NCBI GenBank assembly: GCA_030748495.1
Contig: JASMLX010000028.1
Location: 1-58,074, forward strand
Length of the DNA: 58,074 nucleotides
Reading direction: 5' to 3'
Source of the DNA: Candidatus Poribacteria bacterium
GTDB taxonomy: Bacteria; Poribacteria; WGA-4E; UBA9662
Every line of letters begins with the position of its first letter. The first letter of the stretch is position 1. The notes below the pieces were generated by a model. The model did no database searches and was not told the DNA's origin. It was given only the letters and a program-made list of their open reading frames with translations. Below are positions 8,081 through 17,980 of the stretch, in pieces. Made by a program: the position numbers and the translations under genes.

Positions 8081-9616
8081 ATGTCTCATCAAACGCTTGA
8101 AGCTACCTATCAACATTATACGACACTCCGCGGTGAAATGGATCGCTGGTTGAAGCAGAGCATGTTATTAGATCCACCTGGTAAAAACCAGGGCGGTGAA
8201 GATGAGGCCAATTACGCCTTAGCCTGGTTTGATCACTACGCCGTTACCCAAGATCCGACTATTTTGCAACATTTTTTTGATCTTCGTTCGGCTTTGATTG
8301 GCTGGGTCGAGCGTGAGTGTTATCACGGCTATGAACCTGTAGCAGAAGCCCATCACGGGACAGAACCGTTTATTCTCTTTTTACCACGTTATATTGGTCT
8401 ACAACCAGAGGACCAACGTGCGATTGAGATTCTGTTGGATGCCGCCGAACACATCGGCAACTGGAGCAGTGCGGTCGAAGATTGGTATGACTATCAACGA
8501 GATGCTTTTCATAGCTTTCAGATCGGATCTAAAATGGTGCGGAAAGAGACGCGAGATCTTTACGAACTGGGCGAACATTTTCGCTTTATCCTGATGGCCC
8601 TGGCCGCTCACCGTGTATCAGGTGAACAACGATACCTGGACTGGTCGATTCGCTACGGTCGTAAACGGGCAGAACGGATTCTGCTGAGAGAGGAGATCCC
8701 GTTATTGTGGGATCTGAGCGGCAATCCAGTCGATGAGGCCGCGATCCAGCGACTGGGCATTCAGTCGCTGGCCAATTCGCAACATTATAAGTCAGGCAAC
8801 CCATTGGGCGGCATCGAAAACCTATTATCCTCCGGGGCTGTTTACGCCTTTGGCGACCTGTATCGGTTGTCAGGAGATCAGATCTTCAAGTCGGCAGCCC
8901 GCCAAATTGTCGCCCCATTAATTGGAACCCTTAGTGACCCATACAACGAGCCAGCAGCAGCGGCACTCAGCTACTATCGTTCGACTTTTTCAGACGAGAG
9001 TCTGGATTCAGAGATCCTATCGCAGATCGAATCCTTCCCAACAAATCCACCCGATGAGTTGGCTTTGCTGTTTCCTCAGGTCTACGCTATTCGGGAGGGT
9101 GGAGTTGGTAAGCGTGCTGATATGGTTAGATGGGGGGAATGGACAGAAGATGGTATAATCAAACCGATTCAAGAGCCATCACCAGCCACATTCACGTTGG
9201 CCTTTCAGGTAACAGGTAATCCTCTTTATGCTGAACGAGCGTTAAAAAATGCATCAACCCGTCTAATGATGGCTAGGCGTGTTTTACGGGGAGGACGAGA
9301 GCACGCTGACATGGGGGGAGCCATCTGTTCAGTGGCTGCCGGGCACGGACGCAATTGGGGAACCGGTTCCGTAACCGGTTGCTATGGGCCATTGATCCTC
9401 GGCTTAAAACAGATCCAAAGCCAAATGGTGACGGAAGTTGAATTCGAGACCGGATCTGTCCCGGACGGCCTTTTGTCGTTAGTAAGACCAATGCCGGATA
9501 GGCCCAATCCTGAAGTGACCTTTTATAATGCCGGTCAAACGAAACTATCGTTCCGGTGGCGATGGGCCCAATCAGAATGGCAAGCGGTCGATCTACCCAC
9601 CCGAACTGCAATATAG
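8081..9616 (+). CDS. Uncharacterised helical protein, possibly alpha/alpha-toroid enzyme
   Basis: 511 residues, no signal peptide, not assigned to a family with confidence. The sequence is built of repeated amphipathic helices with aromatic and GN/GG turns (for example LDWSIRYGRKRAERILL and NPLYAERALKNASTRL), the look of six-hairpin (alpha/alpha) toroid enzymes such as polysaccharide lyases and unsaturated glycosidases. A short beta-rich C-terminus follows (about 450-511). Start supported by AAGGAG eight bases upstream. It is followed by a Gfo/Idh-like fragment and a sulfatase on the same strand, consistent with breakdown of a sulfated carbohydrate, but that is inference from neighbours. Confidence 0.75.
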   Translation: MSHQTLEATYQHYTTLRGEMDRWLKQSMLLDPPGKNQGGEDEANYALAWFDHYAVTQDPTILQHFFDLRSALIGWVERECYHGYEPVAEAHHGTEPFILFLPRYIGLQPEDQRAIEILLDAAEHIGNWSSAVEDWYDYQRDAFHSFQIGSKMVRKETRDLYELGEHFRFILMALAAHRVSGEQRYLDWSIRYGRKRAERILLREEIPLLWDLSGNPVDEAAIQRLGIQSLANSQHYKSGNPLGGIENLLSSGAVYAFGDLYRLSGDQIFKSAARQIVAPLIGTLSDPYNEPAAAALSYYRSTFSDESLDSEILSQIESFPTNPPDELALLFPQVYAIREGGVGKRADMVRWGEWTEDGIIKPIQEPSPATFTLAFQVTGNPLYAERALKNASTRLMMARRVLRGGREHADMGGAICSVAAGHGRNWGTGSVTGCYGPLILGLKQIQSQMVTEVEFETGSVPDGLLSLVRPMPDRPNPEVTFYNAGQTKLSFRWRWAQSEWQAVDLPTRTAI

Positions 9617-9640
9617 TACACCTCTATAGGGAAAGGTAAA

Positions 9641-9943
9641 ATGGGGGGATTAGAACTAAAGGTATCATCGAAGTTGGAGGCGGTAATGTTCATCTCCGTA
9701 TTCGTCAAGACCGGGGAATGGGAAAACATCGATCGAGTTATTGCCGTGCCGATGTGGTTAGCCTCCTTAGAAGCTAGAATAGAACCTGAGCTGAGTGCCA
9801 GACGTACACTGGATGCCACAGAGATCATCTTCGCTATCTACGAATCCTGTCGACGGCGAGGCCTGGTGGATCTACCTCTCAATATTGGAGATAATCCACT
9901 GGTGGCAATGGTTGAAAGTGGGAATTTACAACTGAAGCCCTAG
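9641..9943 (+). CDS. Short ORF resembling the C-terminal end of a Gfo/Idh/MocA oxidoreductase
   Basis: A 100-residue frame beginning 24 bases after the preceding gene. Its second half, ATEIIFAIYESCRRRGLVDL followed by PLNIGDNPLVAMVESG, has the pattern of the last helix and tail of Gfo/Idh/MocA proteins (A-x-E-x-x-x-AxYESAxxGxxVxLP). No Rossmann domain precedes it. The first 45 residues match nothing I know. It may be a truncated oxidoreductase gene or a small protein that has kept only this helix. It sits 25 bases upstream of the sulfatase start. Confidence 0.5.
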   Translation: MGGLELKVSSKLEAVMFISVFVKTGEWENIDRVIAVPMWLASLEARIEPELSARRTLDATEIIFAIYESCRRRGLVDLPLNIGDNPLVAMVESGNLQLKP

Positions 9944-9968
9944 GTTAGTTTGGACTTAGAGGGAGCAG

Positions 9969-11357
9969 ATGTCTCAACCAAATATCCTTTTTCTGATGAC
10001 TGACCAGCAACGCTGGGATGCACTGGGTTGCACCGGCGGCTGGGTTAATACACCGAACTTGGACCGTATCGCCGGTCAGGGGGTTTTGTTCTCTAGATGT
10101 ATTACCAATTCACCAGTCTGCATTTCTGCACGGCTTAGTTTAGCCACCGGACTCTATCCACACAATACTGGTGTTTGGAACAACATGAACCATACGCTGA
10201 ATCCGAAAACGCCAACCTGGATGCAAGCTGTTCGTTCGGCAGGCTATCGTACCAGTTTGTTTGGTAAGACACACCTTCATCCACATAGCGGCGATCTTAG
10301 GGATCGAGAGGGGCTAATGCAGGCCTATGGATTGGATGATGTCAATGAAATTGGAGGGCCACGGGCCAGTGCGCGGGTTTTGTCGCATATGACAGCAGAC
10401 TGGGAGCAGAAAGGACTGTGGGAAACCTATCGAGCCGATTATGCGGAACGATTTGGCAATAAACCGCATGTTGTTCGTCCATCGGTCTTAGGACTAGAAA
10501 ATTATGCCGATGTATATATTGGCCAGCAAGCTAAAAACTACCTGGAGGCCTACCAATGGGACCAACCCTGGTTCTGCTGGGTTAGCTTCGGTGGGCCACA
10601 TGAACCGTGGGATACACCGGAACCTTATGCCAGTATGTATCACGCTGAAGATATGCCTCCACCCATTCAGCCTCCGAGTATGGACGGGTTGGATTTGCCC
10701 CAAAACTGTTTAGACCGACGTCTGAAAAATGGGCCTAAGCCTGCCATTTCTCCCCAAGAAGCCCGGAATCTACGAGTTGATTATGCTGGTAATGTTACGC
10801 TGATCGATGACCAAATCGGTCAGATTCTGGATACTATTGAGGCTCGAGGAGAACTCGATAATACAGTGATCGCTTTTGTTTCAGATCATGGCGAGATGAA
10901 CGGTGACTATGGATTGATCTATAAAAGTAATTTCCTCAATGGGGCAGTTCGTGTGCCATTAATCGTTCGGACGCCTGAAACAGCAATAGCAGATCTACCA
11001 AATCGTATCTGTGATAGCCCTGTCGAGTGGATCGATATCGGTCCAACGCTAGTAGAACTGGCAAATAGCACCATTAATTACCGCCAATATGGAAAATCGT
11101 TGTCGTTGGTGCTAAACGATCCCGACACGGACCACCGAACAGAAGCGATTTCAGAACTGGAAGGGGAGATCATGTTGCTGGACCGTGAGTGGAAAATCGC
11201 ACTTAATAGCGAAGGTGCTCCTTACCTGTTATTCGATATCCAGAGAGATCCAAACGAGGTCAATAATTTAGTGACCGCACCCGAGATGCAGGAAACCGTT
11301 AGTCGGTTGAGATTGAGAATTCTCGAGCGACTGAGGCAAACACGGACACAAAAGTGA
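9969..11357 (+). CDS. Sulfatase family protein (formylglycine-type, atypical site)
   Basis: A 462-residue cytosolic-looking member of the alkaline-phosphatase-like sulfatases. It begins with the metal-binding motif LFLMTDQQRWDALG (D12), has the cysteine site PVCISARLSLATGLYPH at C51-R55, GKTHLH (the usual GKWHLG region) and FVSDHGEMNGDYG near residue 305, carrying metal ligands D and H. The cysteine motif is C-I-S-A-R rather than C-x-P/A-x-R. There is no signal peptide, unlike most secreted sulfatases. AGGG lies just upstream of the ATG. Its stop overlaps the GTG start of the TPR gene (GTGA, 11354-11357), so they are translationally coupled. Confidence 0.88.
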   Translation: MSQPNILFLMTDQQRWDALGCTGGWVNTPNLDRIAGQGVLFSRCITNSPVCISARLSLATGLYPHNTGVWNNMNHTLNPKTPTWMQAVRSAGYRTSLFGKTHLHPHSGDLRDREGLMQAYGLDDVNEIGGPRASARVLSHMTADWEQKGLWETYRADYAERFGNKPHVVRPSVLGLENYADVYIGQQAKNYLEAYQWDQPWFCWVSFGGPHEPWDTPEPYASMYHAEDMPPPIQPPSMDGLDLPQNCLDRRLKNGPKPAISPQEARNLRVDYAGNVTLIDDQIGQILDTIEARGELDNTVIAFVSDHGEMNGDYGLIYKSNFLNGAVRVPLIVRTPETAIADLPNRICDSPVEWIDIGPTLVELANSTINYRQYGKSLSLVLNDPDTDHRTEAISELEGEIMLLDREWKIALNSEGAPYLLFDIQRDPNEVNNLVTAPEMQETVSRLRLRILERLRQTRTQK

Positions 11358-14278
11358 ACGAGCTCAAACCGATTATTTCGATTCGCTACAATCCGCTATA
11401 CATTGTACTCATTTTGTTTTTGATGGCTACCAGTGGGGTTGTATTACCTGTAGAGGAACCGCTAGTAGAAGTAGTGCAATCGGAAGATCCACCTCTTTCT
11501 CGTAAAGATAAGAAAGCACTGCTACGAGACTATAGTAAGACGGTTCGGTCAAAAAGCAAACATGCGGAACGTCATCGTGGCCTGGTTGCCAAGTGGAGAA
11601 AAAAAGGCCATCTGCCGAAGTTGATTCAGCTCTATGAAGCCGACACTCGTAATCCCGAAAACATAGATTCAGCCCAGGTGGCACATCTGCATTACGGCTT
11701 AGGCTACGCTTACATGTCCGCTGAAGAAGGCTCTTCAAAGGACCGGGATTTCTCGTCAGATGCGATTACTCAGTTCGAGCAGGCAGTACAACTGGATGCC
11801 AATCATCTGCTGGCACACTACGATCTCGGGCGGATCTACCAAAGACGGAAGCAATATGATCAGGCGTTAGATGCCTTTGAAAGATGTTTGGTTGTTGATC
11901 CAAACTATTACGTCGCCCAGCAGAAACGAGGCGAGATCTATCTATCCCAAGCGGATTATCAGCCTGCGCTGCGCGCCTTTGAAGCCACTATTAATATGAA
12001 CCCGAAATCGGCCCGGGCACACTACGGGCTGGGACTGGTTTATTGGGCGCAATCCAACAACAATTTTGCCCGAGAAGCATTCGACACAGCACTAGCGCAG
12101 GACAAAAAGTTTGCGCCTGCCCGCTATAAATTGGCTCAGGTTTTAGCCAAGGAACAGTTCTTTGATGACGCTCTGGCTGAATACGAGAAAGCGAGCAAAT
12201 ATCAACCAACGACGGCCAAACTTTGGTTCCAGTTGGCGGTCTGCTTCACCGAGGCAAACACTGAAGACTCAACGGATGTATTAACGTCAACTATCGAACT
12301 TTTCCAGAAGGCGTTAGTACTAAACCCACAACACGCTCAATCTCATTTTCAGCTAGGTGAAATTTTCTACTCCACTGATAAAGAGCAGGCCCAATATCAT
12401 TATCAGCAAGCAGTGACTAACGATTTAGCTTTGAGTAGTTTCTTTATCGACCAGGTTCCAGAATACTATTCAGGTCAGTTGACCGCTGATCAGGCACGGC
12501 AATTATTGGATAAATCTTTGCTCCTGAAGGCAGAAGACCCATTGGCCTATTTTTACCTGGCGCAAATTGAAGCCGATCAAGGTAACGTACAGTTGGCAAT
12601 TGACCACTATAAACGGGCAATTGCCTTGGATCCAGAATACGCCGACGTTTACTTCCCACTAGGCGACCTTTATTACCAGATTAATGATCGCCAGAAAGCC
12701 AGAGTGGCCTATCGTCAGGCCATTGCCCTGGATCCGGATCTGGAAACCCATTTTTTCGAACAAGGAAAAATCGAGTTTGCCGATGGGGCCTATGCTGAAG
12801 CCATCATCTCTTTTGACAAGACAGTTCTGATTAGGCCCGGAAATATCGAAGCCACTTATCTACTGGGGCGTAGCTACGAGGAAACCGATAATCTGGAACA
12901 TGCCTTGAATTTCTATGTCCGTACCGTTGAACTAGATCCAACGCACCGTGACGCACTTTATCGAGCGGCAACAATGTATCGGGCGCAAGGTGAATACCGC
13001 CCCGCACTGGAGATGCTGGAGAAACTGATCCAGGCTGAGCCGGAAAATGTGGAAGCACACTACCTGTTGGGGTTGACCTATCTGGACTTGGATGAAACAG
13101 CCCCTGCCTTGACGGCGTTTATAGAAACAACACGTTTAGATCCCAAACATGTTGATGGGCATTATCAATCTGGACTAATCTACCAGCAACAAGGAGATCT
13201 GGATCAGGCCGTTGATCGGTACGAAACCGTCATCTCACTGGATCAAACCCAAGCTGCCCCCTTTTTGCGATTAGGTCAGATCTACTATGATCAAGGTAAG
13301 GTAGATAATGTAATTCGGGTTTGGGAACCTGGGCTAGAACTATCCCCCAATCATCCGCAGAAGCAATACAATTTAGCCGCTATTTTTGAAGATCGAGATT
13401 GGCGGGTTAAAGCGATCAAGCATTTCGGCTTAGCCAATCAGTATGATCCCTCGCACTACGATTGGCATTTTCGTTATGCGCGCCTGTTAGATCGTCATGC
13501 GCAAACGGTGGAAGATTATAATCATCACGCACACCTGGCAGTGGAAGCCTACTCGGCAACCATTAAGCTGAAGCGTTATGCCCCGGCTTATTTTTATCGA
13601 GGACTAATTATGCGTCGCTATCGGCAGATAGCTGATACATTGTACCTCTCCAGTGAGGTGGCGGCAGACTTCAAAACGGTAGTCGAAATTGAACCCAAAA
13701 ATGCTGACGCGCATTATTTTCTTGGCTTAACCTACCTCGACATGGATAATCGAGATTCCGCGCGTCAATACTTCGTCAAAACACTGAAGTTAAGATCGAA
13801 TTATGTTGGTGCTAATTTGGAGATTGGCCTGATCGAAGAGTGGTTACAGAACTACAAAGTCGCCATCCAATTCTACGAAGAAGAGCTATTTATCCATCCG
13901 GATTCGGTCAGATCCTTACAGCGGTTAGGTGACCTTTATCGCAGTTCAGCAATGGATTTTGGAAAAGCCAAACGGATACTGGAGAAGGCGATCAAATTAG
14001 ATCCGAATCACGTTCCAACGCTTTTACACTACGGTAATACCCTCTTTAATTTGGATCAACTAGGTCAAGCCAGTGAGCAATTTGAACGGGCATTAAAGCT
14101 AGATCCGACAGACCTAACTGCTAACTACAATCTGGCACTAATGTATGAATACGGCCAAAAAAGGCAATTGGCGATTTACCGTTGGAAAAAATTTCTGGAG
14201 TTGAACCCACCAGAGTCATGGCGCGAGCAGGCAAAAGATCATTTACGGCAACTGAATGCCTCAGTAGATGCCAAATAG
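11354..14278 (+). CDS. Large TPR-repeat protein with N-terminal membrane/signal segment
   Basis: 974 residues. A hydrophobic segment near residues 13-33 (YIVLILFLMATSGVVLPV) suggests export or membrane anchoring; a basic linker follows, then tetratricopeptide repeats run almost to the C-terminus. The 34-residue period is clear from recurring AHYxLGxxYxxxxxxxxAxxxFxxxLxLDP blocks. TPR arrays bind other proteins, so this is probably a periplasmic or envelope scaffold. The start is the GTG that overlaps the sulfatase stop. It is followed 88 bases later by a second large TPR gene. Confidence 0.88.
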   Translation: MNELKPIISIRYNPLYIVLILFLMATSGVVLPVEEPLVEVVQSEDPPLSRKDKKALLRDYSKTVRSKSKHAERHRGLVAKWRKKGHLPKLIQLYEADTRNPENIDSAQVAHLHYGLGYAYMSAEEGSSKDRDFSSDAITQFEQAVQLDANHLLAHYDLGRIYQRRKQYDQALDAFERCLVVDPNYYVAQQKRGEIYLSQADYQPALRAFEATINMNPKSARAHYGLGLVYWAQSNNNFAREAFDTALAQDKKFAPARYKLAQVLAKEQFFDDALAEYEKASKYQPTTAKLWFQLAVCFTEANTEDSTDVLTSTIELFQKALVLNPQHAQSHFQLGEIFYSTDKEQAQYHYQQAVTNDLALSSFFIDQVPEYYSGQLTADQARQLLDKSLLLKAEDPLAYFYLAQIEADQGNVQLAIDHYKRAIALDPEYADVYFPLGDLYYQINDRQKARVAYRQAIALDPDLETHFFEQGKIEFADGAYAEAIISFDKTVLIRPGNIEATYLLGRSYEETDNLEHALNFYVRTVELDPTHRDALYRAATMYRAQGEYRPALEMLEKLIQAEPENVEAHYLLGLTYLDLDETAPALTAFIETTRLDPKHVDGHYQSGLIYQQQGDLDQAVDRYETVISLDQTQAAPFLRLGQIYYDQGKVDNVIRVWEPGLELSPNHPQKQYNLAAIFEDRDWRVKAIKHFGLANQYDPSHYDWHFRYARLLDRHAQTVEDYNHHAHLAVEAYSATIKLKRYAPAYFYRGLIMRRYRQIADTLYLSSEVAADFKTVVEIEPKNADAHYFLGLTYLDMDNRDSARQYFVKTLKLRSNYVGANLEIGLIEEWLQNYKVAIQFYEEELFIHPDSVRSLQRLGDLYRSSAMDFGKAKRILEKAIKLDPNHVPTLLHYGNTLFNLDQLGQASEQFERALKLDPTDLTANYNLALMYEYGQKRQLAIYRWKKFLELNPPESWREQAKDHLRQLNASVDAK

Positions 14279-14366
14279 CAGGTCGGATATAGATCTAATC
14301 TAGCCTGTATTAGGACAATCAACCTACAGGCGGCATCCTCAACTTGACTGAGGTTCTCAAGAAAAC

Positions 14367-16940
14367 ATGGTCGAAACTACCGATTTTGAAAATTTTGATA
14401 CAGGGGCGGAAAATAGCGGGTTGGAAGATCTAACACCTGATTCTTCCTCGGTTGATCCAGTTGTTGAAGAGAATAATGCAGCAGCATTAGTTACAACTGA
14501 AGACGGTGAGATTACCCGCCTGATGGTTCCTTTCGTCGCCAAGACTCCGGATGACCTTGCAGATACAGTCTCGGTTAATAAGCAGGTAGCACGCCAAAAT
14601 ATCGACGACCCGGTAGCCTTCTACAACCTAGGCTCAGCCTACTTTTACCAGAAAGCATATCGGCAAGCGATTACCTGTTTTAAACGAGCTATCAAGTTAA
14701 AATCTGACTATGATCGTGCCTACAATAACTTGGGGGCTGTCTATGACCAATTGGGTCGGGAGTATCAGGCCTTTAATGCCTACCGGAAAGCATTACGTTT
14801 TAATCCGGATCTAGCTGATGCTCACTATAATGTTGGCCGGATGTACGAAAAACGAAAAGATCTATCAGCAGCACAAACAGCCTATGAGGCTGCGGTCCAG
14901 ATAGCCCCCAACTTCTACCGGGCGTATTATCGATTAGGAAAGTTACATCAACAGAAAGAAGATGTAACTTTCGAGGAATCGGAGGTTGATCCGACCGCGG
15001 GAGTTCCTACTCGTCTCTCCTCTGACTCTAATGATTCGGCACTCGAAGCCTATCACCGAGTTCTCGAAATTACCAGCCAGTTGGATTTAACACTGTTCCC
15101 TGACATTACCGACACTGTCACTCAAGTACATTTTCAACTCGGTAAGCTATATCTTCAACAACAGGAATACGATCAAGTCATTACCCACATGCAGCAGATC
15201 GCATCGAAGAGAGAAACGAATTTATCTTCGACTCAACTGACCGGGGTGCAATACAGTTTGGGCGTTGCCTACCAACAGACAGATCAATTTGAGGAGGCCA
15301 TCAAAGCCTATAATCGTGTTCTTCAACTGCAAAAAGACTCACCTGCACCCATGAAATGGTCGATCGTCAACTTCTACCTTGGCCTCACTTACAGTCAAAC
15401 CAACCAATACGATTTGGCTGTCAACGCCTATAAAAAGGCGTTAACTCATTACAAGAGCGACTGGCGGATCACCTTTCATTTAGGGTTGTCTTACTACCAA
15501 CTTCGCAATTTCGCTTTAGCATCTAAATCCTTTGAAACCGCCGCCAAGTTAAAGCCTAACCATCCTCCAATTTTGAATAATTTAGGGGCTGTCTTCAGTG
15601 CACTTGGCAAACAGCAACAAGCGATTACCTATTATCAAAAGGCAATCTTATTGAGTCCAGGTGACCCGGTTGGACACAATAATTTAGGGGTCGCTTACCT
15701 GGCTGAAAGCCAATTTGACAACGCCCTAAAGTCGTTCAATCAGGCACTGAGTTTACAAGACAATTTCGCTGATGCGCACAATAATCTAGGTTTGGGTTAC
15801 TCCAATCTGTTTATGTTTGAAGATGCCGTCACTGCCCATCAACGAGCCTTAGAATTGGAGCCCAACCGGGCCAAATATCATGCCGATATCGGCTTGGCCT
15901 ACAATATGCTCCAACAGTTCGAACCGGCGACTACTCACTTTGAGAAGGCATTAGAACTAAACCTAGAGAACGCTGCGCCTATACATGAAAACTTGGCGTC
16001 TATCTATGAGAGGAAAGGCGATATTCAACAGGCAATTACCCACTATCGTCAGGCTATACAGTTAGGTGCACAAGGTGTTGACGCCGCTGATCGAATTGGC
16101 AATTTCCATTTCAATAGAGGTGAATATGCAGAGGCTATTGAGTTTTTGCAAAATGCTGCCGATGCCAATATAAGGTCCTTTGAGTATCAGACCAAAGCTG
16201 GAATTGCGTTTTATCATACTCAACAGTACGAATCCGCGATTCGGTACTTATCACAAGCACTGCAATATGCCCCCAAAACACCCGATGCTCTCTTTCATTT
16301 AGCCTTGTCTTATCAGTGCCAAGAGAGACAGCCCAAAGAAGTTATAAAGGCATTTCAAGCAGTTATTGCTGAGAAACCAGATCACTTAGAAGCACTCAAA
16401 TATTTAGCACCTCTCTTTGAAGCGCAATCCGAGTATATGTCGGCTATTCAGCATTATGAAACCGCCGTTCAAATAGACTCTAAAGACTCAAATCTATTTT
16501 TGGCACTCGGTAAACTTTATCGAGCGACCAGCCAATTCGAGAACGCAATCATCGCTTTCGCCAACATACTTCGCATAGACCCAACGAACGCTGAAGCGTA
16601 CGCTTTGATGGGCGAAGTCTACTACTATCAGGGCGAAACACAAAGGGCTATCGATGCTTATCAAAATGCAATTACTCAAAATCCCGACAATGATATGGCT
16701 TACTATCATCTCGGCATTTTACATCGGAGCCGTGGGAATCAACAGCTAGCAGTTGAGGCTTATCAACGTGCAATAGAGATTAATCCACAAAATGCAGGTG
16801 CCCACAACAATCTGGCTGTCACCTACTATTATGCCGAACAATACGATCTGGCAGAGGAACACGCCCATAGTGCTACCCGCTTGGGGCGCAATATGGTGCC
16901 CTTATTCAACCAAATTAGCCAGCACAGAGCGAATGGTTGA
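14367..16940 (+). CDS. Second large TPR-repeat protein
   Basis: 857 residues with no signal peptide. An acidic low-complexity N-terminus (about residues 1-45) precedes a nearly continuous TPR array with strong consensus repeats such as AHNNLGLGYSNLFMFEDAV and DPVGHNNLGVAYLAES. It differs from its upstream neighbour in lacking the hydrophobic start, so one may be envelope-located and this one cytosolic. Probable protein-interaction scaffold; no catalytic domain is visible. No strong ribosome binding site precedes the ATG. Confidence 0.88.
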   Translation: MVETTDFENFDTGAENSGLEDLTPDSSSVDPVVEENNAAALVTTEDGEITRLMVPFVAKTPDDLADTVSVNKQVARQNIDDPVAFYNLGSAYFYQKAYRQAITCFKRAIKLKSDYDRAYNNLGAVYDQLGREYQAFNAYRKALRFNPDLADAHYNVGRMYEKRKDLSAAQTAYEAAVQIAPNFYRAYYRLGKLHQQKEDVTFEESEVDPTAGVPTRLSSDSNDSALEAYHRVLEITSQLDLTLFPDITDTVTQVHFQLGKLYLQQQEYDQVITHMQQIASKRETNLSSTQLTGVQYSLGVAYQQTDQFEEAIKAYNRVLQLQKDSPAPMKWSIVNFYLGLTYSQTNQYDLAVNAYKKALTHYKSDWRITFHLGLSYYQLRNFALASKSFETAAKLKPNHPPILNNLGAVFSALGKQQQAITYYQKAILLSPGDPVGHNNLGVAYLAESQFDNALKSFNQALSLQDNFADAHNNLGLGYSNLFMFEDAVTAHQRALELEPNRAKYHADIGLAYNMLQQFEPATTHFEKALELNLENAAPIHENLASIYERKGDIQQAITHYRQAIQLGAQGVDAADRIGNFHFNRGEYAEAIEFLQNAADANIRSFEYQTKAGIAFYHTQQYESAIRYLSQALQYAPKTPDALFHLALSYQCQERQPKEVIKAFQAVIAEKPDHLEALKYLAPLFEAQSEYMSAIQHYETAVQIDSKDSNLFLALGKLYRATSQFENAIIAFANILRIDPTNAEAYALMGEVYYYQGETQRAIDAYQNAITQNPDNDMAYYHLGILHRSRGNQQLAVEAYQRAIEINPQNAGAHNNLAVTYYYAEQYDLAEEHAHSATRLGRNMVPLFNQISQHRANG

Positions 16941-16951
16941 ATACCAATTAA

Positions 16952-16987
16952 AGTTGGGTACGGTGGTCTAGACCCACTCCCCCAACT
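16952..16987 (+). terminator. Stem-loop just downstream of the TPR gene
   Basis: AGTTGGG (16952-16958) pairs with CCCAACT (16981-16987), with a further GTGG/CCAC pairing inside. It begins 12 bases after the TPR stop codon. There is no T-run, so it would be a weak or factor-assisted terminator or an mRNA-end stabiliser. Confidence 0.35.
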
Positions 16988-17040
16988 GACGAGTCGGCCA
17001 GTTTGTTAGCGAAGCGATCTTTACCCTCGACCCAGCGAGC

Positions 17041-17090
17041 GCCCCTTCGTCTCAATCTTTCGGCATGTCGCAACTAGAACTCGAAGGGGC
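17041..17090. repeat. 9-bp inverted repeat in the SIMPL leader region
   Basis: GCCCCTTCG (17041-17049) and CGAAGGGGC (17082-17090) are perfect inverted copies separated by 32 bases. They lie between the TPR gene and the SIMPL gene, 63 bases before its start. They could form a long-range leader hairpin; function unknown. Confidence 0.35.
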
Positions 17091-17152
17091 TTCGGCCCAT
17101 ACTTTGGCTCTTGATCCCCGCTTTGTCGGAAACAGAAGGAGATATTAAAAAT

Positions 17153-17965
17153 ATGTTTCAAGAAAAAAGAGGTGAAACCCGCCCCCAACTTCACGAAGTG
17201 GGACATCCTCGATTGAGGAAAAGTATAAGTCCAACTTGGAAAAACAGGCTTTGGTCTTCGTCCGACCTGAGTCGAGGTCTATCCGTATTGAGTATACTTG
17301 TGCTGGTTTCTGCTTGCACGGAAATTACACTCCCGGCCAACGAATCTGATGGCATCCACGTTTCTGGATCTAGTACTGTTCAAGCTCCGCCGGATATTGC
17401 TACCATGCAAGTCGGTGTCCAAACATTCGCGGCTAAGGCTGAAGAGGCCGTCGCTGAAAATAATGGCAAGGTCGAGGCAACGATTGCTTCCTTACTCGAA
17501 AAAGGGATCGCAGAGGCAGATATTCAAACTGCTTCATTTAACATTTCACCTCAACGAGAGTACAAAGCTAATCGTCCCCCGGTGGTGATCGGCTTTAATG
17601 TTAGCAATATGTTAAGTGTAAAGATCCGCGATTTAGATCGAGTGGGTGAGATTCTACAAGCGACCATCGACGTGGGAGCCAATAATGTGTATGGATTGAC
17701 CTTTTCTATTGAAGATCCGACATCGCTTAAACAGCAGGCTCGTAAGCTGGCGATTGAGGATGCGCAAGCACGGGCTGAAGTCATGGCCACAGCGGCCGGC
17801 GTTACAGTCGGAAAGCCGATACGAATTCAGGAGACCTCCTGGGGAGGTCCAATCGTTCGATCGGATAGCCTCGAGAAAGCAGCAGTAGCAGCGGATGTAC
17901 CAATTCAACCACCCGGCGAGGTTGATCTGACTATCAATCTGCAAGTCGTATTTAAAATCCGCTAA
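17153..17965 (+). CDS. SIMPL (DUF541) domain lipoprotein
   Basis: 270 residues. I choose the ATG at 17153 because AGAAGGAGA lies ten bases upstream; the frame is open from a TTG at 17111 but that start has no such site. A basic N-terminal region leads to a hydrophobic stretch ending in a lipobox (LVSAC, cysteine at about residue 55), so the mature protein should be lipid-anchored. The rest is a SIMPL domain: IHVSGSSTVQAPPDIATMQVGVQT, then QTASFNISPQREY and TLKQQAR-type helix with AIEDAQARAEVMATAAGVTVGKP, and a final VDLTINLQVVFKI strand. Family members (BP26/OMP28-like) are exported and poorly understood. The 40-residue pre-signal region is unusually long. Confidence 0.82.
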   Translation: MFQEKRGETRPQLHEVGHPRLRKSISPTWKNRLWSSSDLSRGLSVLSILVLVSACTEITLPANESDGIHVSGSSTVQAPPDIATMQVGVQTFAAKAEEAVAENNGKVEATIASLLEKGIAEADIQTASFNISPQREYKANRPPVVIGFNVSNMLSVKIRDLDRVGEILQATIDVGANNVYGLTFSIEDPTSLKQQARKLAIEDAQARAEVMATAAGVTVGKPIRIQETSWGGPIVRSDSLEKAAVAADVPIQPPGEVDLTINLQVVFKIR

Positions 17966-17980
17966 TTTATTGAGAGTACA

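Noticed and set aside
17111..17152. TTG start for the SIMPL lipoprotein
   Set aside because: No ribosome binding site; the ATG at 17153 has a strong one.
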